DNA of 64,000 nt from Kryptolebias marmoratus (taxonomy: Eukaryota > Chordata > Actinopteri > Cyprinodontiformes > Rivulidae): assembly GCF_001649575.2 (NCBI RefSeq), contig NC_051437.1, forward strand, positions 15,767,543 through 15,831,542, written 5' to 3'. Below, piece by piece: positions 1 through 15,320 of the stretch. The position numbers and the translations under genes were made by a program. Within the stretch, counting starts at the first letter, position 1; each line of letters opens with the position of its first letter. The notes under the pieces are model-generated. The model did not search any database and was not told the origin of the DNA. It was given only the letters and a program-made list of their open reading frames with translations.

Positions 1-3000
1 AAATAGGTCAAATACCTTTATAATCATTTACGTAGTGCATTTAAAAACAAAGTTGATTAAAGTAATTTAGATCTGTAGTTTGGGCAGGGATATGAGCACT
101 AGCCTTGCCACTAGCATTCCTCAAGCTATATATCAGACATTTTATTTGCTCTGGCCTAGCGCTCACTGCCAGCCAGAGCAAATGTTTGTTTTACACTCAT
201 GACACACTGCTGGAAATATAAAATGGCACAAATAAGCACTCTTGGTATGAGAGGTCAATCAAAGTTCTCTGTGTGGCGGCAGAATCAGTCAGAACAGGGA
301 GTGAATAAACTGTTTTAGGAGTATGTTTGGTGGGACTTTTGCTTTACCCCAGAAGATGTGAAGTAAGGTGTAGTTGACATCATTAAATCAGTTGCAGTTT
401 ACAATAAAGACAGATGGGTTCGGGATGCTTGCAATGAGTTTGCAATGCAACATAAAGGAGTCATAAGTCTAGATAATTGGTAGTGTAGAATCACAGACAT
501 TAGTCACATTTTTTTCCTCCTTTTCTTGGCTTCTTACCTTTCCCTCTGACCATGAGCTCATCACTCTTGTGTTGTTAAGCTGCTTGTAATGAGGACAGAG
601 AACTTACTGGCAATATCCCAGTCACACAGAGCCAGCACATGTTTGCCTTAAGAAAAATCCCATCGTCATACAGGTAGTGTGACTAGAGTGGAGCTGTCAG
701 AGTTCATTTGTTCTCCCCATATGGAGGGATGGGAACTGAGCAAATGTAAATACTGTCACACATTTAAAAAAGCCCCACTCTGGTTTTGCTGAACTGTCAT
801 AAAAAGCTCTCTCTCTCTTCTTCTTCTTCTTCTTTTTTTTTTAGACAAAGAATTTGTGTAATTTGTTTACATGAGATTCTGTAGGTCTGATGGAGAAAAG
901 GGCTTTTCTGTCATCACACCACACCTGAACTTAATTTCACTGGTTCTTTCAGAGACAGATCGTAAAGATGGCATACCAGAATGAATGCAATCAGCTTTCC
1001 CTTCTGAGTCCCAGTTAAATTTCTCAACCCTCCCTTTTCTCTGTCACATTCTTTCTGTGGATCTCCACCTCCCCTCTGTTCACCTCTGCTTTTGTCACTA
1101 TGAATGATGGGTGTGCGGAGTAACTGTTCAACAAATTTAGCAAGAGGTGAATCAGAGCAGGTTTGAAGCAATTTTATATTAAACTAGACATTTTTATTTG
1201 AGATTTTTTGTAGTAATAATGTAAGTTTACAGTTACCAAAATGATTTGTGACTCTGACTCAGAAGAAGAACCTGTAAATTGCACACATATTTATACAGTA
1301 TGTCTACATTTATATTAAAGAAGAAGAAAAAAAACATCTTTTGTCAATTAAAGTTCAAACATCAGTCCATTACAAAGACCACTATTTCCAGTACTTACTG
1401 TCCCTGCTAATAATGTTCTCCAATCAGCTTCAACAGGACTTAAACAAAGCACAAAACAAAAACTAAACTATTCATTTTTGGCCAGTTTCTATCTCTTTCT
1501 AGCTGAGAAAGGAACCGTGTGTTTACCAGCTCTAAAAACAATTGCTTAACTGAACCTTATGCATTGCAAAACAAATGGACTGAAGTTCAGGCCAGAAAAC
1601 AGCATACAAACATGTGTTTGTGCTGCTTTTCCCTTCTAATTACATATATACATAGTTATTTCACTCACTCACTGTGTAGAGCGTGTACATTTCAAAAATT
1701 TGTGTCTGTTGTATCACACGTGTTTAAAAGCGTTGTGTTTCACAGCCGGCATTTCATTCAGACGAGCCTTGTTTGCTTAAGTAATAACTGGGCTAAGCCA
1801 AAATTTGTTTGTGTGTATGTCTTTGTAAGATACTTGTGTGCATGCATGCCTGTTCAACGAATACCTCCTTGGCATTTTGCACGTTTACACAAAAATTCAA
1901 GCCGGTTCCTTTGAACTAGAAAAGGAGGCATCCTAAAGATGCCTTCAGTCTTCTTGCTTTTTTTGTTGTTGTCTCAGCCATTTTTTTTAAAGATTTTCCC
2001 TTGTTCAAAATAGCAGTTAGAACAACTTTTAATTTTTAATACATGTTTTCACAAATAAAGTTTAAAAATGAAAGTCTGGTTTATTTTTATACAGTTCAGC
2101 CTTCCTGGGAGAGTCTGAAGAAGGCCAAATACACACAGCCTATTTTCCCTCAACATTAGGGGTCAACAAGGGCCTATAATTGCCAGATCAGCTAAGGGGC
2201 TGCCAGTTATTGAGTCCACACACACGCAGAGATACACACACACACACACTGAACACACTAAACAAGGGGTTCTATCAGTTATCTCAGTTGTTATATCAAT
2301 TCAGTGAATGCATCTTCCTGCCACAACTAACACTGTCAGAGAGGAACCCATTAAATTTTGAAAACTTTCTTAGAAGGAGCACAAGGTTTAGATGTGTTAA
2401 CACATAACTGAGTGAGCCAATCTGTGTGCCACAAAATATTTTCAACGGAGTGAATATTTAAATGTGGGTATGTGTGCCTTTGTGTGGGTTGGCCAATGGG
2501 GCAACATACCATGACTTTATCATAGCAAAGCAGAAACAGTATTAACAACTGGTGAAAGATGCTTTGTGGACATTTCTCAAATTCCCTTTTGAAGGAGGAA
2601 CAATGAGGAAAGGGGAGAAAGAAAAGCAAAGAAAAGAAATAGAGGGTAACAGGATATTGAATAACTACACAGGGGTTTTGTGAGTTTAAATTGACTTGAT
2701 ATTTATTGATTGAAAAACTTTATTACAATCATGTTTTTATATCATCGTTGCCCTTTCAGAATTTCCACATGTAGGATGTTGTACTCTTTCATTGTCTGAA
2801 GTGTTTCTGTGAGTGTCTTTTTTTAGCTAAACCCCCCAGAACACACACACATGCATGCACACCCCCATTCTTTACCCCCACCTCCTCAAATTCTTGCACT
2901 TGTACAGATGTGGGATTGTTGTTTGCTTTTCTTGCCAAGCAAAAATGCTTTCTTCTCTTTGCAACCTGCTTTGGTGTTACCTGTTGTGTGTGTGTGTGTA

Positions 3001-5380
3001 AGGGTGTGGTTGTGTATGTGTGTGTGTGGGTGAACAAGTGCTAAACCAAAATCCTTGCTTGAGTGCTACTGCAAAGGCCCAGGTTGACAGAGAGGATTGA
3101 AAGTGTCATCTGTGAGATTAGGCGTAATGACCGAGATTGACAGACAGGACAACACTGCACGCTTCCACTGACACACACACACACATGCATTACAAACGTT
3201 CACAAAAAATGTACACAGGCAATTATAAAGGCATATCAAAGTGTTCTGATAAGCTTCTGTTTAAATGCGTGTGAGCAGCCCATTCCATCATTACCACCGC
3301 ACCTTTCCAGAGAAGAATCCCAGATTACTCCTGCTTACTTTCACTGTTGCTTCCTTTCTTTGTCATCTCTTTCACCCCTTTTCACAGTTTTGTTTGTGCA
3401 TATATATATATAGGTTTTGTTAACAAAGAGTTCATGCCAAAATTGTTTGTGCATATTTTGTGAAGCAAGAACACAAAACAAGATCAAAGTTAAAAAAAAA
3501 AAAGTGAAAGGAAAGGAAAGGAACCACACAACTGCACAGAGCAGTAAGCAGAAAAGTATGGTTTCAAGGCAGATGTACTGAAGTGATCCCATGAGCACTG
3601 TGGCTCCCAGCACGCTCACAACTGCTCCACACATCTGGGCTCAAATTGGAGTCAATGAGCTTGTAGATTAATGTTCACAAATTATTCCAGAGCTTATAAA
3701 TCAAGTTTTAATTGTCACTCTATGAAATAAATCTGCCTGAGAAATCCAAGTTTGTGCATGTGTTGAAATGAATTTGTGCATATATAGAAAAAGATTTGTG
3801 TTTATTAAAAAAGTGAAGTCACACAAAGACAGATGGTTTTGTTAAGTTACAAATCACTGTAGTCTCTAAGAATAAATTAAAACTTAAAGGTGTATTGAAC
3901 AATAATTAAATGTGCAAAAAAGCCTACCTAAAGATTATTTCTTAACGTAAAAAATCACATTTCCTTGTTTGTTTATGTTAATAAATGGATAATCAAAGTT
4001 GTCCAGGAGCCCAATCACATTTATAGTGTTGTCAGCATGGTTCTTATTTTGTATGACTTTTATTTTAAAATATTATGTCAAGTCATTACCCTGTGTTTGT
4101 TTTAAAATGACCTATTTACTTCTTGATCCAGATTGGGTCGGGCATCCACGTGTCAAAAGACTTCAAAAGACCTAACTTGTCGGAAGATCTTGTTCATTTT
4201 TAATCTGTAATTTCACAGTGGGAGCTTGCGATCCCTGTCCAATCAGATAACATCTGATATGTGTGGCACGTAGCACTTAGATTGGCACCCATCAGGCCCT
4301 CCTGGCTTAGGTGCAGGCTTCTTGGCACATTGCAAACTTAAGTCATTTCAAGTTTTTTTTTTTTCAGAGTAAGGATCAGTCTCTATCTTATCATTTTGTA
4401 CAGGGTCACAGACTTCAAAGAAAAATGGACATTTTTACTGGCACTGTAGTGTGTACTTTTTTTTCACGTGTCTCTGTGCTATTGACACGTTCTCCAAAAG
4501 CTGTTCCAGACTGTAGGACTGTATTTAATGAAGGCAAGGGCATAGCTTCAAAGAGCTGCAATGCAATCTATGTGTGCAGAAGTGCACACACAGTCATGCA
4601 CTGACTGCAAATGCGCACCTCTGCTGGCTGCAGAAAATGAAAGAGTTTGAGTTCAAATTCTCAACCTGGTCTTGTCATTTATCAGCACACTTCTTAACCT
4701 TGACTAACAGAGACAGATGTATATCCAAGAATGTAAAACTTGTGCAAGTGAACGTTAAAAGAAAAAAAAAAACATACAGCTTTAAAATAACACCCACCTG
4801 TGTGTGTCATTTTCTGACTTTGGCAAATGTAGCACACATAAATTGGAGGTGGCACAAGCTAAGTTGTATAAATGATTATAATTCAGAGCTGAAGAGTAAA
4901 TTGTGAGAACTAAATAACATCAGGTCTAAAGCTGGAATCAAGCGCTTTTAACATATTTCTTTCATTTGCAAAAGTTTTTTTGTAATCAGTATAGTTATTG
5001 TTAGCTAAAGAATATCCAGAAGGCAGTTTTTCAGAATAAAAGATGATTGTTTCAATTTCAGATGCTGTCATGCTGTCAACTTTTTTTTTTCCAAGAGTGC
5101 ATTCTTTATCAGACCACTGGAAGTACTTGTCGTTGTGGAACACGAGATGGTACTAGATCAAGGCTTGACCCTTAAACTATTCGCTGAAAATCCTTCTTGC
5201 TTTATGAGTGTCTGTGCATTCGGGTTTAAATGTTTTAATGTGCATGTGTGCGTGTTTCTGGTCACATGCACGGCTGTGTGTTTCTGGTGCCTTTGAGGTG
5301 TGTTAAGGTGTGTTACTCTCTTTGATGTGTGGCACTGGGTTTATAAAAGGGTTGCTTTAGACGCATGCATTTTGCATTGC

Positions 5381-5384
<4 letters not shown>

Positions 5385-5412
<28 letters not shown>
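5385..5412. repeat. (TG)n microsatellite
   Basis: An uninterrupted run of about 14 TG units in the upstream flank. It explains the Cys-Val and His-Thr stretches in the open frames that cross it on both strands. Confidence 0.95.
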
Positions 5413-8400
5413 GATGGGGTTCACCTTGCACTGGCCACCTGTAAGCCATCGAGAGAAATTAGCCTCTTTAGTCCTGATGGGATGCAGAGCGGAGAAGGAT
5501 GGGGGTGGTGAGAATGTTATAGGACTATTGGTGGGGGGGCTTTGAGGAGATGTGTGCATGCATGTGTGTGTGTGCTTGTGAAGGATATTATGACAGACTA
5601 TTTTCAAACCTGCATTCTCACTGTGCTATTATAAGACAGAGAGAAGGAGAGACAAGGTATAGGCCCTACAATGGAACCATTTGTTTCTCATTTGTCTCCA
5701 CTGTCTTGGGATCTGTATGTGTGTGTGTGTATGCGCACACTATACTTATTTCACTCTGGCAGCAAGCCCAACACTGCCTCAGAGTTCAGCTATGACTCTA
5801 CTAAACACTCACAACCTGGCCTCATTACACTCTGTAAACAAATAAGCCATTAATACCATCCAGCGAGCACCACACACACAAATCCAAACTTATAATACTT
5901 CTAAACAATCATGGATGTGCCCCCAAGTACGCCCATTCCCACCATATCCATGGCTCCTATTGGCTGTGGGACTTTAGACTGGCGAGACTAATGATGTGGT
6001 CTTTGTATTCCTGCTTCCTGTCCTTTGCTAGAGGACTTCCTGTGACAGAGTAATGTGGTCCTGATTACAGTCTACATCTAAGGCCCCTGAAGCAGGACTC
6101 CTCTGACACACACTCACACACATACACACGATGAATATAGAATAACCTGTGTCCCCCTTTCTTCAGATATGTGATATCATTGACCAGGAGCAGTGTAAAT
6201 ATTGAGCATCTGTGTTTACTTCTCTTTTCTTTTCTCTTTAAGTTTCTCTGTTTCTGTTTTTTCTGCCATCCCTTGTTCTGTAGCCAGGGGCTTGTTTGCT
6301 ATGATGAAGGGCTGAGTGATGCTGTTGTATTTTGCACATAGTTCTGCAGTCTCGCCCTAGTACTGGACCTCACAGCTGTGCTGCTGAAGAATAGAGTGGT
6401 TAGTTTGGGTGAGAGGAGCAAAAACACTTTTTTTAGGTCAATACAGAAAAAAACTATTTTAATTTAATTTAGACATGGAAAAAACACACCAGGTACTTTA
6501 TCTGAGATTACAAAACTTAACTATTGGTTTGCAGGTCGTTTTTCAAAGAAACAAGAAGAAGATACAGTGAAAAAGACAGTAGTCATTTTTACTTTTAAAT
6601 GACTGACATGCTAAATGGTTGTTATACTTTAACTGTAGCTCAGCTAAACTGCATGGAAATGTTGCCCTCATATCTCACCCAAACATGTTTTAACATTTGG
6701 TCTGGAAAAGCTGAAAATCAAACTAACAACCTTTGGATTGGTAAAATGCTTAACTCTGCCAACTGACCCACACTGAGACATATTTCTGACAAATGTATGG
6801 GTACTTTTTTGGGAACCAATGTATTTTAATTATGGGTAACGGGTCCAAGCAACTGCAAAAGGTGGCATAATCTAATAATCTCTTGCTGTTGAATTAGTAT
6901 TTTCTTTTACATTTAGTTTTGCAGAAACTATCTTCTTATCTTGACAGAGCATCTCACTGTTTAACAGCTCCAGCCAAGTGCAAAGTTGTCATTCCTCATA
7001 TGTGCTCTGTAAAAGTGTGTGTATGTGTATAGGCTCTGTGTGTAGAGCCACTTTCCAAGGGGAAATTGTTAGCAAATGGGCTCCAACTGCTGGCCTTTTA
7101 GCTTTGCAAACACAACCTGAAGGCCTCCCCCTCGATCCCTTCCTCTTCACATAACCACCACGCCTCACCCGCCCTCCCATCCACAAAAATTCACCTGCAC
7201 AACAACTCCAAGGCTTCTCATTTCTCTACCTCTCCCTCCCCTCCATTCTCGCCTTTTCGATCTCACTCCCACTCACTTAAACATTTCCATAGCTATTCAT
7301 CATTCCCTCTCCCTCCCTATCTGTGTCTCCCCTCTTCACACACAGAGGGTCATTCCTGAGTGGTTAAATAGAGTAAATTGAGTCTGACCCCCAGGGTTAG
7401 CAGAGGCCATGCTCTCTTTTCATGTCAAAGCCATCTGAAGGCTGATTGGTTGATTGCAGTGCTCTAAGCTTCCAAAAGGCTCCCTTGTGCTGCTGTAATT
7501 GCCCTATCATGTACACATACACGTACTTAATGCACACACACGCATGCACGTTCATACATGCAGATGCACATGCACAGTCTTACAGTCAAATGACTTAATT
7601 GGTGTTAATTGCATAATGACAGTAGTGAATTGGACCTGGGTCAGAGGTGACACAAGTTTGAGTGGAAGGGGGGATGGAAAAAGGATGTTGAGAAAGATGT
7701 CAGAGGAAGGCTGGTACTTTTAGTAAAATCCAAATAAGACTTTTGTCTATGGAGGAAATTTTATTTCTGAGTAATGTCAAAAAACTTAACAAAAATAATA
7801 AAAAATATGCACATACCAGATGTATATTAAGACAAATATCATGTACATTTTTAAACAAAGCTAAGCACATGTGTAAAAACAGGAAGGCTGTCAGATTTTA
7901 ATGACTGGAGATGTCAGAAAAGTCCTAACCTGGGGTCATCAACGAAATTTGATCAATTTGGCCAGAATTTTTCCAAATGGCTAATTCAGGGCACAGCCTA
8001 TAATTAAACATATTTATGATAATTGTGGCTTGGCTGTTTTATTTATTTTAATATCTAAATAAATAATAGCATATAGCAAATAGAATTTGTCATACTCCTA
8101 CTTATCACCTTATATAGATTATACATATCATATAAAACCATTTAAAACCATGCTAAACTGAATTGATTTAAAAATCTACAGCTAGTGTGAGTTGTTTTGA
8201 ACTGCAAAAAAAAAGATTTTTGTTTTGTATTGGCTCCCTTTGGAACATTTAGTAAGTTAAAGTTTCAACTAAAAATTCTCTGTGTTTCTTCAAATTAAAT
8301 TAAAATGTGCTGATGTCAATTTACTACAGGTAACACGCTGGCTACTCAAGTTTACTTTACGTAACCCCATTTCAAACAAACTGAAACTTTTTCTTTCAGG

Positions 8401-11400
8401 TTAGTAGAAGAAAAAAAGTCTTAGTTGTAAGAAAGGATTATGTGCCTTAAAACTATAACCAGATGACCATTTCTAGGTAGAACAGGCAACTGCTTTTTTG
8501 TGTGCGTGCGCGTGTGTGTGTGCGTGTGTGTGTAGTATAGTGGGATGATCTGTATACGTAACACAAGGATTCAATTTGTCTCAGCATATGTGGCTGTATG
8601 TGTGTGTGTATAACTATACCAGCAGTGTGTTTGTGTGTGACTGCCCGGGTAGCTGAAAAGGGTCTATTGGTGAAAACGTTTAAGCCATCATCATTAGAGT
8701 GTTGTTGGTATAGAGGTATGTTTTAGTGAAGGACGTAATTGGCCAGTCATACTGCTGTGTAATCTTCTCATATTCTATGAAAACAGCAAAAGCTATTGGC
8801 CATAATAGCCTGTTTAAGGTGGGACCTTCCCATGTTAAACACACAGCATCTTAGCTTGATCCCAACTCAGACTGAATAACAAATAGAAGCAGCTGACTGT
8901 GCTGTATTTGATGAATATCTAAGGCTTTTCAGTTATACTTTCTGCTTCCTTGCTCTGTTATACAAATTTGTTGTAATTAAGTATTTATTTTTGTAAAATA
9001 TTTATTTATTTACTCCACAAGATTAAGTGTATGTTTTGTGTCACTATGTGCAGGATCTGAATGTAGTTTGAAGCCAGTGCTAGCAGGATAGCGTGATTTC
9101 AAAACCAGAACTTTCTCAAGTGGAAACATCACTGACTCGGAGGCCACCCGGGAATAATTTCTCTTTGTGAAAATGTTCTTGTGCATATGCATGCATGCGT
9201 TTTTGTGCCTGTCTCAGTGCTACTGCAGTTAAACGAGCGGGCCCTGTGTCCACACGCAGTGTGTCTGTGGGTTTTCCTGCAGTTTCATGTGTCCTTGTGA
9301 GCGTGTTTGTGTGTCCTGCTGTGTGGGAGTTACTATATTCCCCCCATCATTCTGGTTATGGGAGGGAGTGAACAGTGATGGAAGGTATGAAAAGAGATGG
9401 GCCAGTGATGACATAGCCTTATGTTCACCCCCTTTGGATATGGCTCACTCAATATTAGATCTATCCATCATGAGGCTGCATTTGAGTCTCACGTGCTTCC
9501 CATACAATTCAGAGCTAGATATGCACTGTACATGTGTTAGTCTCATCACTGTTCTGCTCATATGGTACATGTCACATTCGTTCTTCTAAAGTCTGAATGT
9601 ACTTTGTCATACTCACAACAAACTTAGTGTGTGTGTAGTCTGTACTGACCCTCTTCAAGTGGTTTTTAGAGCTCAGATGATAGATGCTTGGTTTTCCTCT
9701 AGTTTCTAAAATAGACTTTCCCTGGGCTCATCAAGACACAAAAGGAGCTGCCACTCTTCTGTTCTGATCTCAGTGTTGGTTCATTCAAACAAGAATGTGT
9801 GTGTGTGTGTGTTGGGTCTATGTACCGGCGCTGTCACCTGGTCCTTGTGCTCTCTACAAGTCCTGTCTCAAGGCGAGCCTTTGATCCAGTTGACAAGAGA
9901 TTCCTACAGTGTGAAATAGCACCGGCCAGATTTGCTCAATGAAAGAGCAGGCTTTAACCCCTGTTATTACTTTTTTTTCTTTTTTCAAACATCACGTTAT
10001 GCCTCTGTCTTTGTGTATTTTTCGCCCCTCTGGCTTATTGAGTTGATGTGTAAATCCATCATCAGTTGAAGGGAGTTTTCAGAAATTTTTACTTCGGTAT
10101 TTGCTGCTTTCAGTTGTAGCAAGAATAATAATAATAAAAATAACAATAATAAAAAAAGGTTTTGTGAAGGTAGATGCAAAATGAAAAGAGGGGTGAGTAT
10201 TATACTTTTCTCCTGTTTCTTCACCTTTTAGGAGAGATAATAGAAATTAAAAGCAGTATGATAATTTACATAACATTTTTAATTTTATTGCACATTTGAT
10301 TTTCATAGATTGTTTATGAGCAACTTTATAGAAAATAGCCCAAAATGTCCTCCAAATGATCCTCCAAAGTCCTTTTCCTCTTATTTTTCAACGATTCTGA
10401 CAGTCTGACTTCAACGTGTTACTTTTACAGGTGGCTGGGCGTGTCTGTCTGAGCAGTTTAACATGTGTCAGAGACAGAGTGGGGGTGTGGGGGGCACACT
10501 ATGTAATTATCCTTGTGAAACACTATCCATGTAACACAAACACTACGCACATGTGTACAGAAACTGATGCTAATATATTGCAATGACCTGTGCTGTACGC
10601 TTCCCCTTCTTATAAAGGATAAGTAAAGGAGCAGAGTTGAGTGGACACAAAAAAAAGAAGATAAATTGTTTTTCCCCAAATCAGAATGCACCACCATCAG
10701 CTTCCTCCTGCTAGAACTGGTTAGAAATGGCTCAAAAGAACATCACAAAATTGTGATGTCTTCATTCGGGCCTCCACACTCCACAAATACAAATCTTATT
10801 AGATCTAATGATATCTATTGGAAGCAAGCCCAATCCACAAAGACCCCCTCTCACAATCCACAAGACTTAAAAAGTCTATAGGTACTAGGCACTACAATGG
10901 TATATGACTCTCCAGAAATCCTCCATAGTTCTATGTTCCTTCCCTTTTTCTCTTTTAGGTGGATAGTCATATTGTTAAGACTAATGGATGTACCCTCATA
11001 AGGCATGGGTTCACATTTATCTGATCTTAAACAATAGTTAAGGGCCTTATTTCAACAGGTAAACTGTTTTGAGAGCTTTAATCACTCCACCTGCTCATAC
11101 AGCAATAATATCGATAAGAGAAAATAAATAAGTGTGACCTTCAGTTCAAATTATTGTGAGAATTTGGCAGTCTGAGTCAGATCAGATCATCTTTTTTGTT
11201 GCTATCATTTCCCCTCTACATGAGGGAATAATGTATTCAAGCAAATAATGCATACATTTCTAACTTCAGTGGTTAGAAAAACTTCATTGTAATTCAAGCT
11301 ATTAAATCCTGATGATCTTTATTCATCACTTTAACAAGAATTCCAGTTCAGTATAACGTGTGAATTTTTCTCCAATCACTTTTCTTGGAGCCTCTTAGGG

Positions 11401-14400
11401 AGGGGGTCTTCTACATCAGCCAGGATAAACAAGAAAGAGGATTGTGGTAAGCAAAAAATTAGTTTTGGTGTTCATTTGAGCATGTGAGTACTGTTTTAAG
11501 GCAGATTTGAGAAAAATGTGGACACATCATTTAAGGTTTCAGAGTCCAACTACTTTAATATCAACTACAGTTGTTGTGTATTTTAGCCTCAAGTGTTTCG
11601 GTCGAAGGGGAATGAAAACCAAGAATCAGTCCAAAACTAGCAACTCATATTTCTATTGATTTTTTTTCCCCCTTTCTTGTAATTTTTCTTAACTTTTTTA
11701 AACAAAAATGTTATTTTTGGGTTTACTTCAGTTTGCTGGACTTCAAACGTATGTTACAATTATGTTCTAAGTTTTGCTATCTTGCGTTATACCATAGACA
11801 ATGTGTATTCCACGTCTAGCAACTATTTGGGTTACTTTCCCTTTTAACTTTGTAAGAAGAGTTAGGCAGCTGTCACCCATCATTACAGAAAACTGGAGGA
11901 GAGATGTCAGGTATGCCAGTTAAACAGAACCACTCAAAGATGTGGAGTAATGTGAGTGACAGTTGAAAGTCTCAGTCTGTGACCTGAGAAAGCCGCCTAC
12001 TAAACATCAGCACATGACCTTGCTTGGGAGGCCTAAAGCTGATACTGTTCCCAACACCGCCCAGACTAAACGGACAAGGTTCACACAAAAACTCTCTGCA
12101 GACAGTCACATAGTAACATTTCATACTGCGAATGTTATGAGTTACTGGAAGCCCGCACGCACTACACTGAATCACTTTTCCACAACTCATCAAGGGTTTT
12201 TGTTTTGTTTTCTCAGTAATGTTAATGCATTTTTTTTTTTTTTTGTTCCGGTATCAATAGGATGTTTGAAACGATGCGTCACAAGTTTGTTTTGGTTATC
12301 TGAGCTAAAATGCCAGAATTGAAAAGTGATCCCTAACTCAGCAGACACATCAATATTTCTACATCAAAAACTTTCATAAACACAAGGAAGACAGGTTTAC
12401 ATACATTACGGTTCTTGCTACACTTTATCTCATTTTTGGCTATCATAACAAAGACCTTTTTGCCTTGCCAGTGCTATCGCTGTAATCCCAGAGCAAGACA
12501 GTAAATGTTAAGTGCAAGCCTTTGCACTGTCAGTATGGATGACTTTATCAGTGCTTATTTAATGTGTGCAGGGTGTTTTCAGCAGTAAATATTAAACAGC
12601 TATGAGCTGTTTTGTCAGAAACCAAGGAGGGATATTTACTTTCTCTCTGCAGAGAACGCCAAACCTGTCCCTTTGTACGATGCTTATTTATGATCTTCAG
12701 CATCTCCCTTTAGGTTTTACAGGCAAAACTCTCTATATGTTCACATAGCAGGCTTGAAAATTTTAAAGTTTCAAGATAACTGTACAAGAAGTAACTGGGG
12801 TTTTAATTAGACTTAAAACATTCACATGTTAAGGGGTTTTACAGCGCTTTGGGGGTTTTACTTGCCACTGTTGATGGTTTCATTTCCTACTCTCTCAGTT
12901 AACCCTTCAAGTATTGCTGCCATTTTCCCACCACACACCCCATCTCTCCACTCTGATCCTGCAAAGAAATTCTTTCTTACAGACTCTCCTACCTACCTCT
13001 TTCTCTGTTCAACTTCAACTGATCTTGAAATGGTACTAAATAATCATCAAACAAAGCACATTTCCTGTAACTGGTTTGTGACAATGGTTGTGTTGCCTTG
13101 TCAATATGTAGCAGTACAAGCTACGGTGTGCTTAGTTCTAAAAAACTAGAGTAAACAATGTAGCGGTGTTGGCTAACTGGAAACAAAGCGTCAAAAAGGA
13201 AGGAATGAGCAAAACCAATAAACAAAAGGAGTCGATAATAAAGAACCCCTGACCATAGCCACGCAAACATTAAAGCAGCCTCTCTCAATTAATGTTGAGC
13301 ACTGACTGCTTTTTAGCTGTTGTACTGACTGCCTTTAGTTGCGTTTTAACTATATTCATTTTACATCACATTACCAAGCACTGACACCGATCATACCACC
13401 TATGAGAGGTGTGCCATTTGGTGTCTTTTTTACACAATTTTCTTTTTACGTTTTGCTCTCGCATATCGACTCAGAGGTCATATTGAGGTAGAGACTTCAG
13501 GAAGACCACCAGATATTGTGAAAGCCTCCTTCTTCATCCCCAGTGTATATCCTATATGTCTCATGTCTTAGGGCTATACTGACCTTGAAAGCACCAAACA
13601 GTCTCAGCCGAAAACATGATTGGCTCTTCCTGAGACCAGATTTTGTATTGCACACTGAGGTGGAGCTATGCTAGAATAAGGCCACTCATTCCACTTCACA
13701 ACCACCTAACCTTAGTCTTTCGGTCTTAAACCTGTTCGTAGGCTTTTTAAAAAAAATGAACAAAACAAACTAAGAATGTAAGAAAAAGAGACACTCACAT
13801 AAAAGAAAATAAACCACTGAAGAAAATCAGCAAACCCCTCATCCAAGTGGGCTGGATGAATAAATGAATAAATGTCTGCATTCTTAACAATAGATGGGCA
13901 TGAGCTCTTATGTTTGATATCCAAACACAATTTGCAGCCGACTGAACTTGTTCACCTCAAATACCTTCTGAAAAGATATCAGAGCTTCTTGGCTCACAAA
14001 AGATGCAGGTTACTCTGTTTGAGCAGTCTGAGATCTCCAGGATCACATTTATTTGCTCAATAGTTTTAGGCATTCCAAATCATTTTAAATGCAAATCCTG
14101 GTTTCTTTTGTCCCTGTGCCCATTTGCAGAACATACTCAGTCAGACTAGAACACTCATGTTGTTGCAGGAACATTAAATTCTTTTTTTTTCTAAATAAAG
14201 CTATATCGATCTGTCTTTTCTTATTTTTGTTGATTAAACCACTCACACATAAACTGGCAAAACTGAAGAATTGTTCTTGTCACATGCATTTTTCCCCACA
14301 TCAGTGTCTAAACACATTCACTGAAAGTAGATGATGTGTCTTCTATCTTGTGTGTTAGAGAACAATAGGAAAAGTAAACTAAACTGTGGACAGTTTAAAA

Positions 14401-15264
14401 GAGAAAGCATCTAGTTGGTTTAGGAGCAAAAGCATATAGGTCAATGAGGTTGAGAAAACATGCAGACATATAGTGAGACCTTTAATATTTTGTTTGCACT
14501 CTCACAAATGTAGAAGAAAAATAGAAAGGTAGAAGACAACAAGAAGAAATTTGGACCAATTGTTTTGAGATCCATCTTTAAAAGGTTTAAACATCTACTC
14601 TGTATCACAAGCAGGGATAATTTCTTTTGGGACACCACAAATACTTTTGTGTGTATTTCAGCTCAAGAAAGCACGAGAAAAGGATGCCATACGCATTTCA
14701 TTATAAATTTGTTTCTGTAAACCTAGCGCCTGTGCATGCACTTCAGGCTAGTGGGTCAAACCATCAAAGTAACCTGAGTGCCTCTATGCACCTATAACCC
14801 TCCCACCCTCCTCATTTCCAGACCAATCGCTCCCCACACTCCCTTCTGTACTCATATAAGAGTGCACCACAACTAGTCTTGCATCCTTGTTGCTGCTTTT
14901 TTTTTGCAAATGGGGGTAAGGGGCTGTTACCGTGTCAGTCGGCATTGGCCTCTTATCGGACCATCAGACTACCCTCAGATTCTCTTTCCAGATGGAGGTG
15001 AGATAGGGCTTCAGAGGCCCGGACTCCCGCAAACTCTAAGAGCATGGAGGCCTCCCCTGATCTTCTACCTGATGCTGATGCTTTAATGTGGACTCAGGTT
15101 TCACTTGTCTCCCCTGCCTAGCTGGGCCTGCGCTGCTTTCAAGACACAGGCGTGTTCAGGCCTCTTAATGTGGGCCCTGGCTCTGATGCGCCGCCTCTAC
15201 TCTATGTCAAGGTTAAGCTCCAGGTCAAGGTGTTGTTATGGAGCGCAATCTCACCAGGATCCCT

Positions 15265-15320
15265 CCCTCCCTACCACCACCACCACCAGCCACACACACT
15301 CACACACCACCACCACCAAA
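15265..15320. repeat. (CCA)n/(CA)n compound simple repeat
   Basis: Two short CCA trinucleotide runs are separated by a CA run and followed by an A-tract. This is low-complexity DNA directly to the right of a GC-richer block at 14850-15260. Confidence 0.85.

Noticed and set aside
4910..5143. Minus-strand open frame of 77 codons with a fairly protein-like composition
   Set aside because: No recognisable motif, splice signals or neighbouring exons; its length is expected by chance in a window this large.
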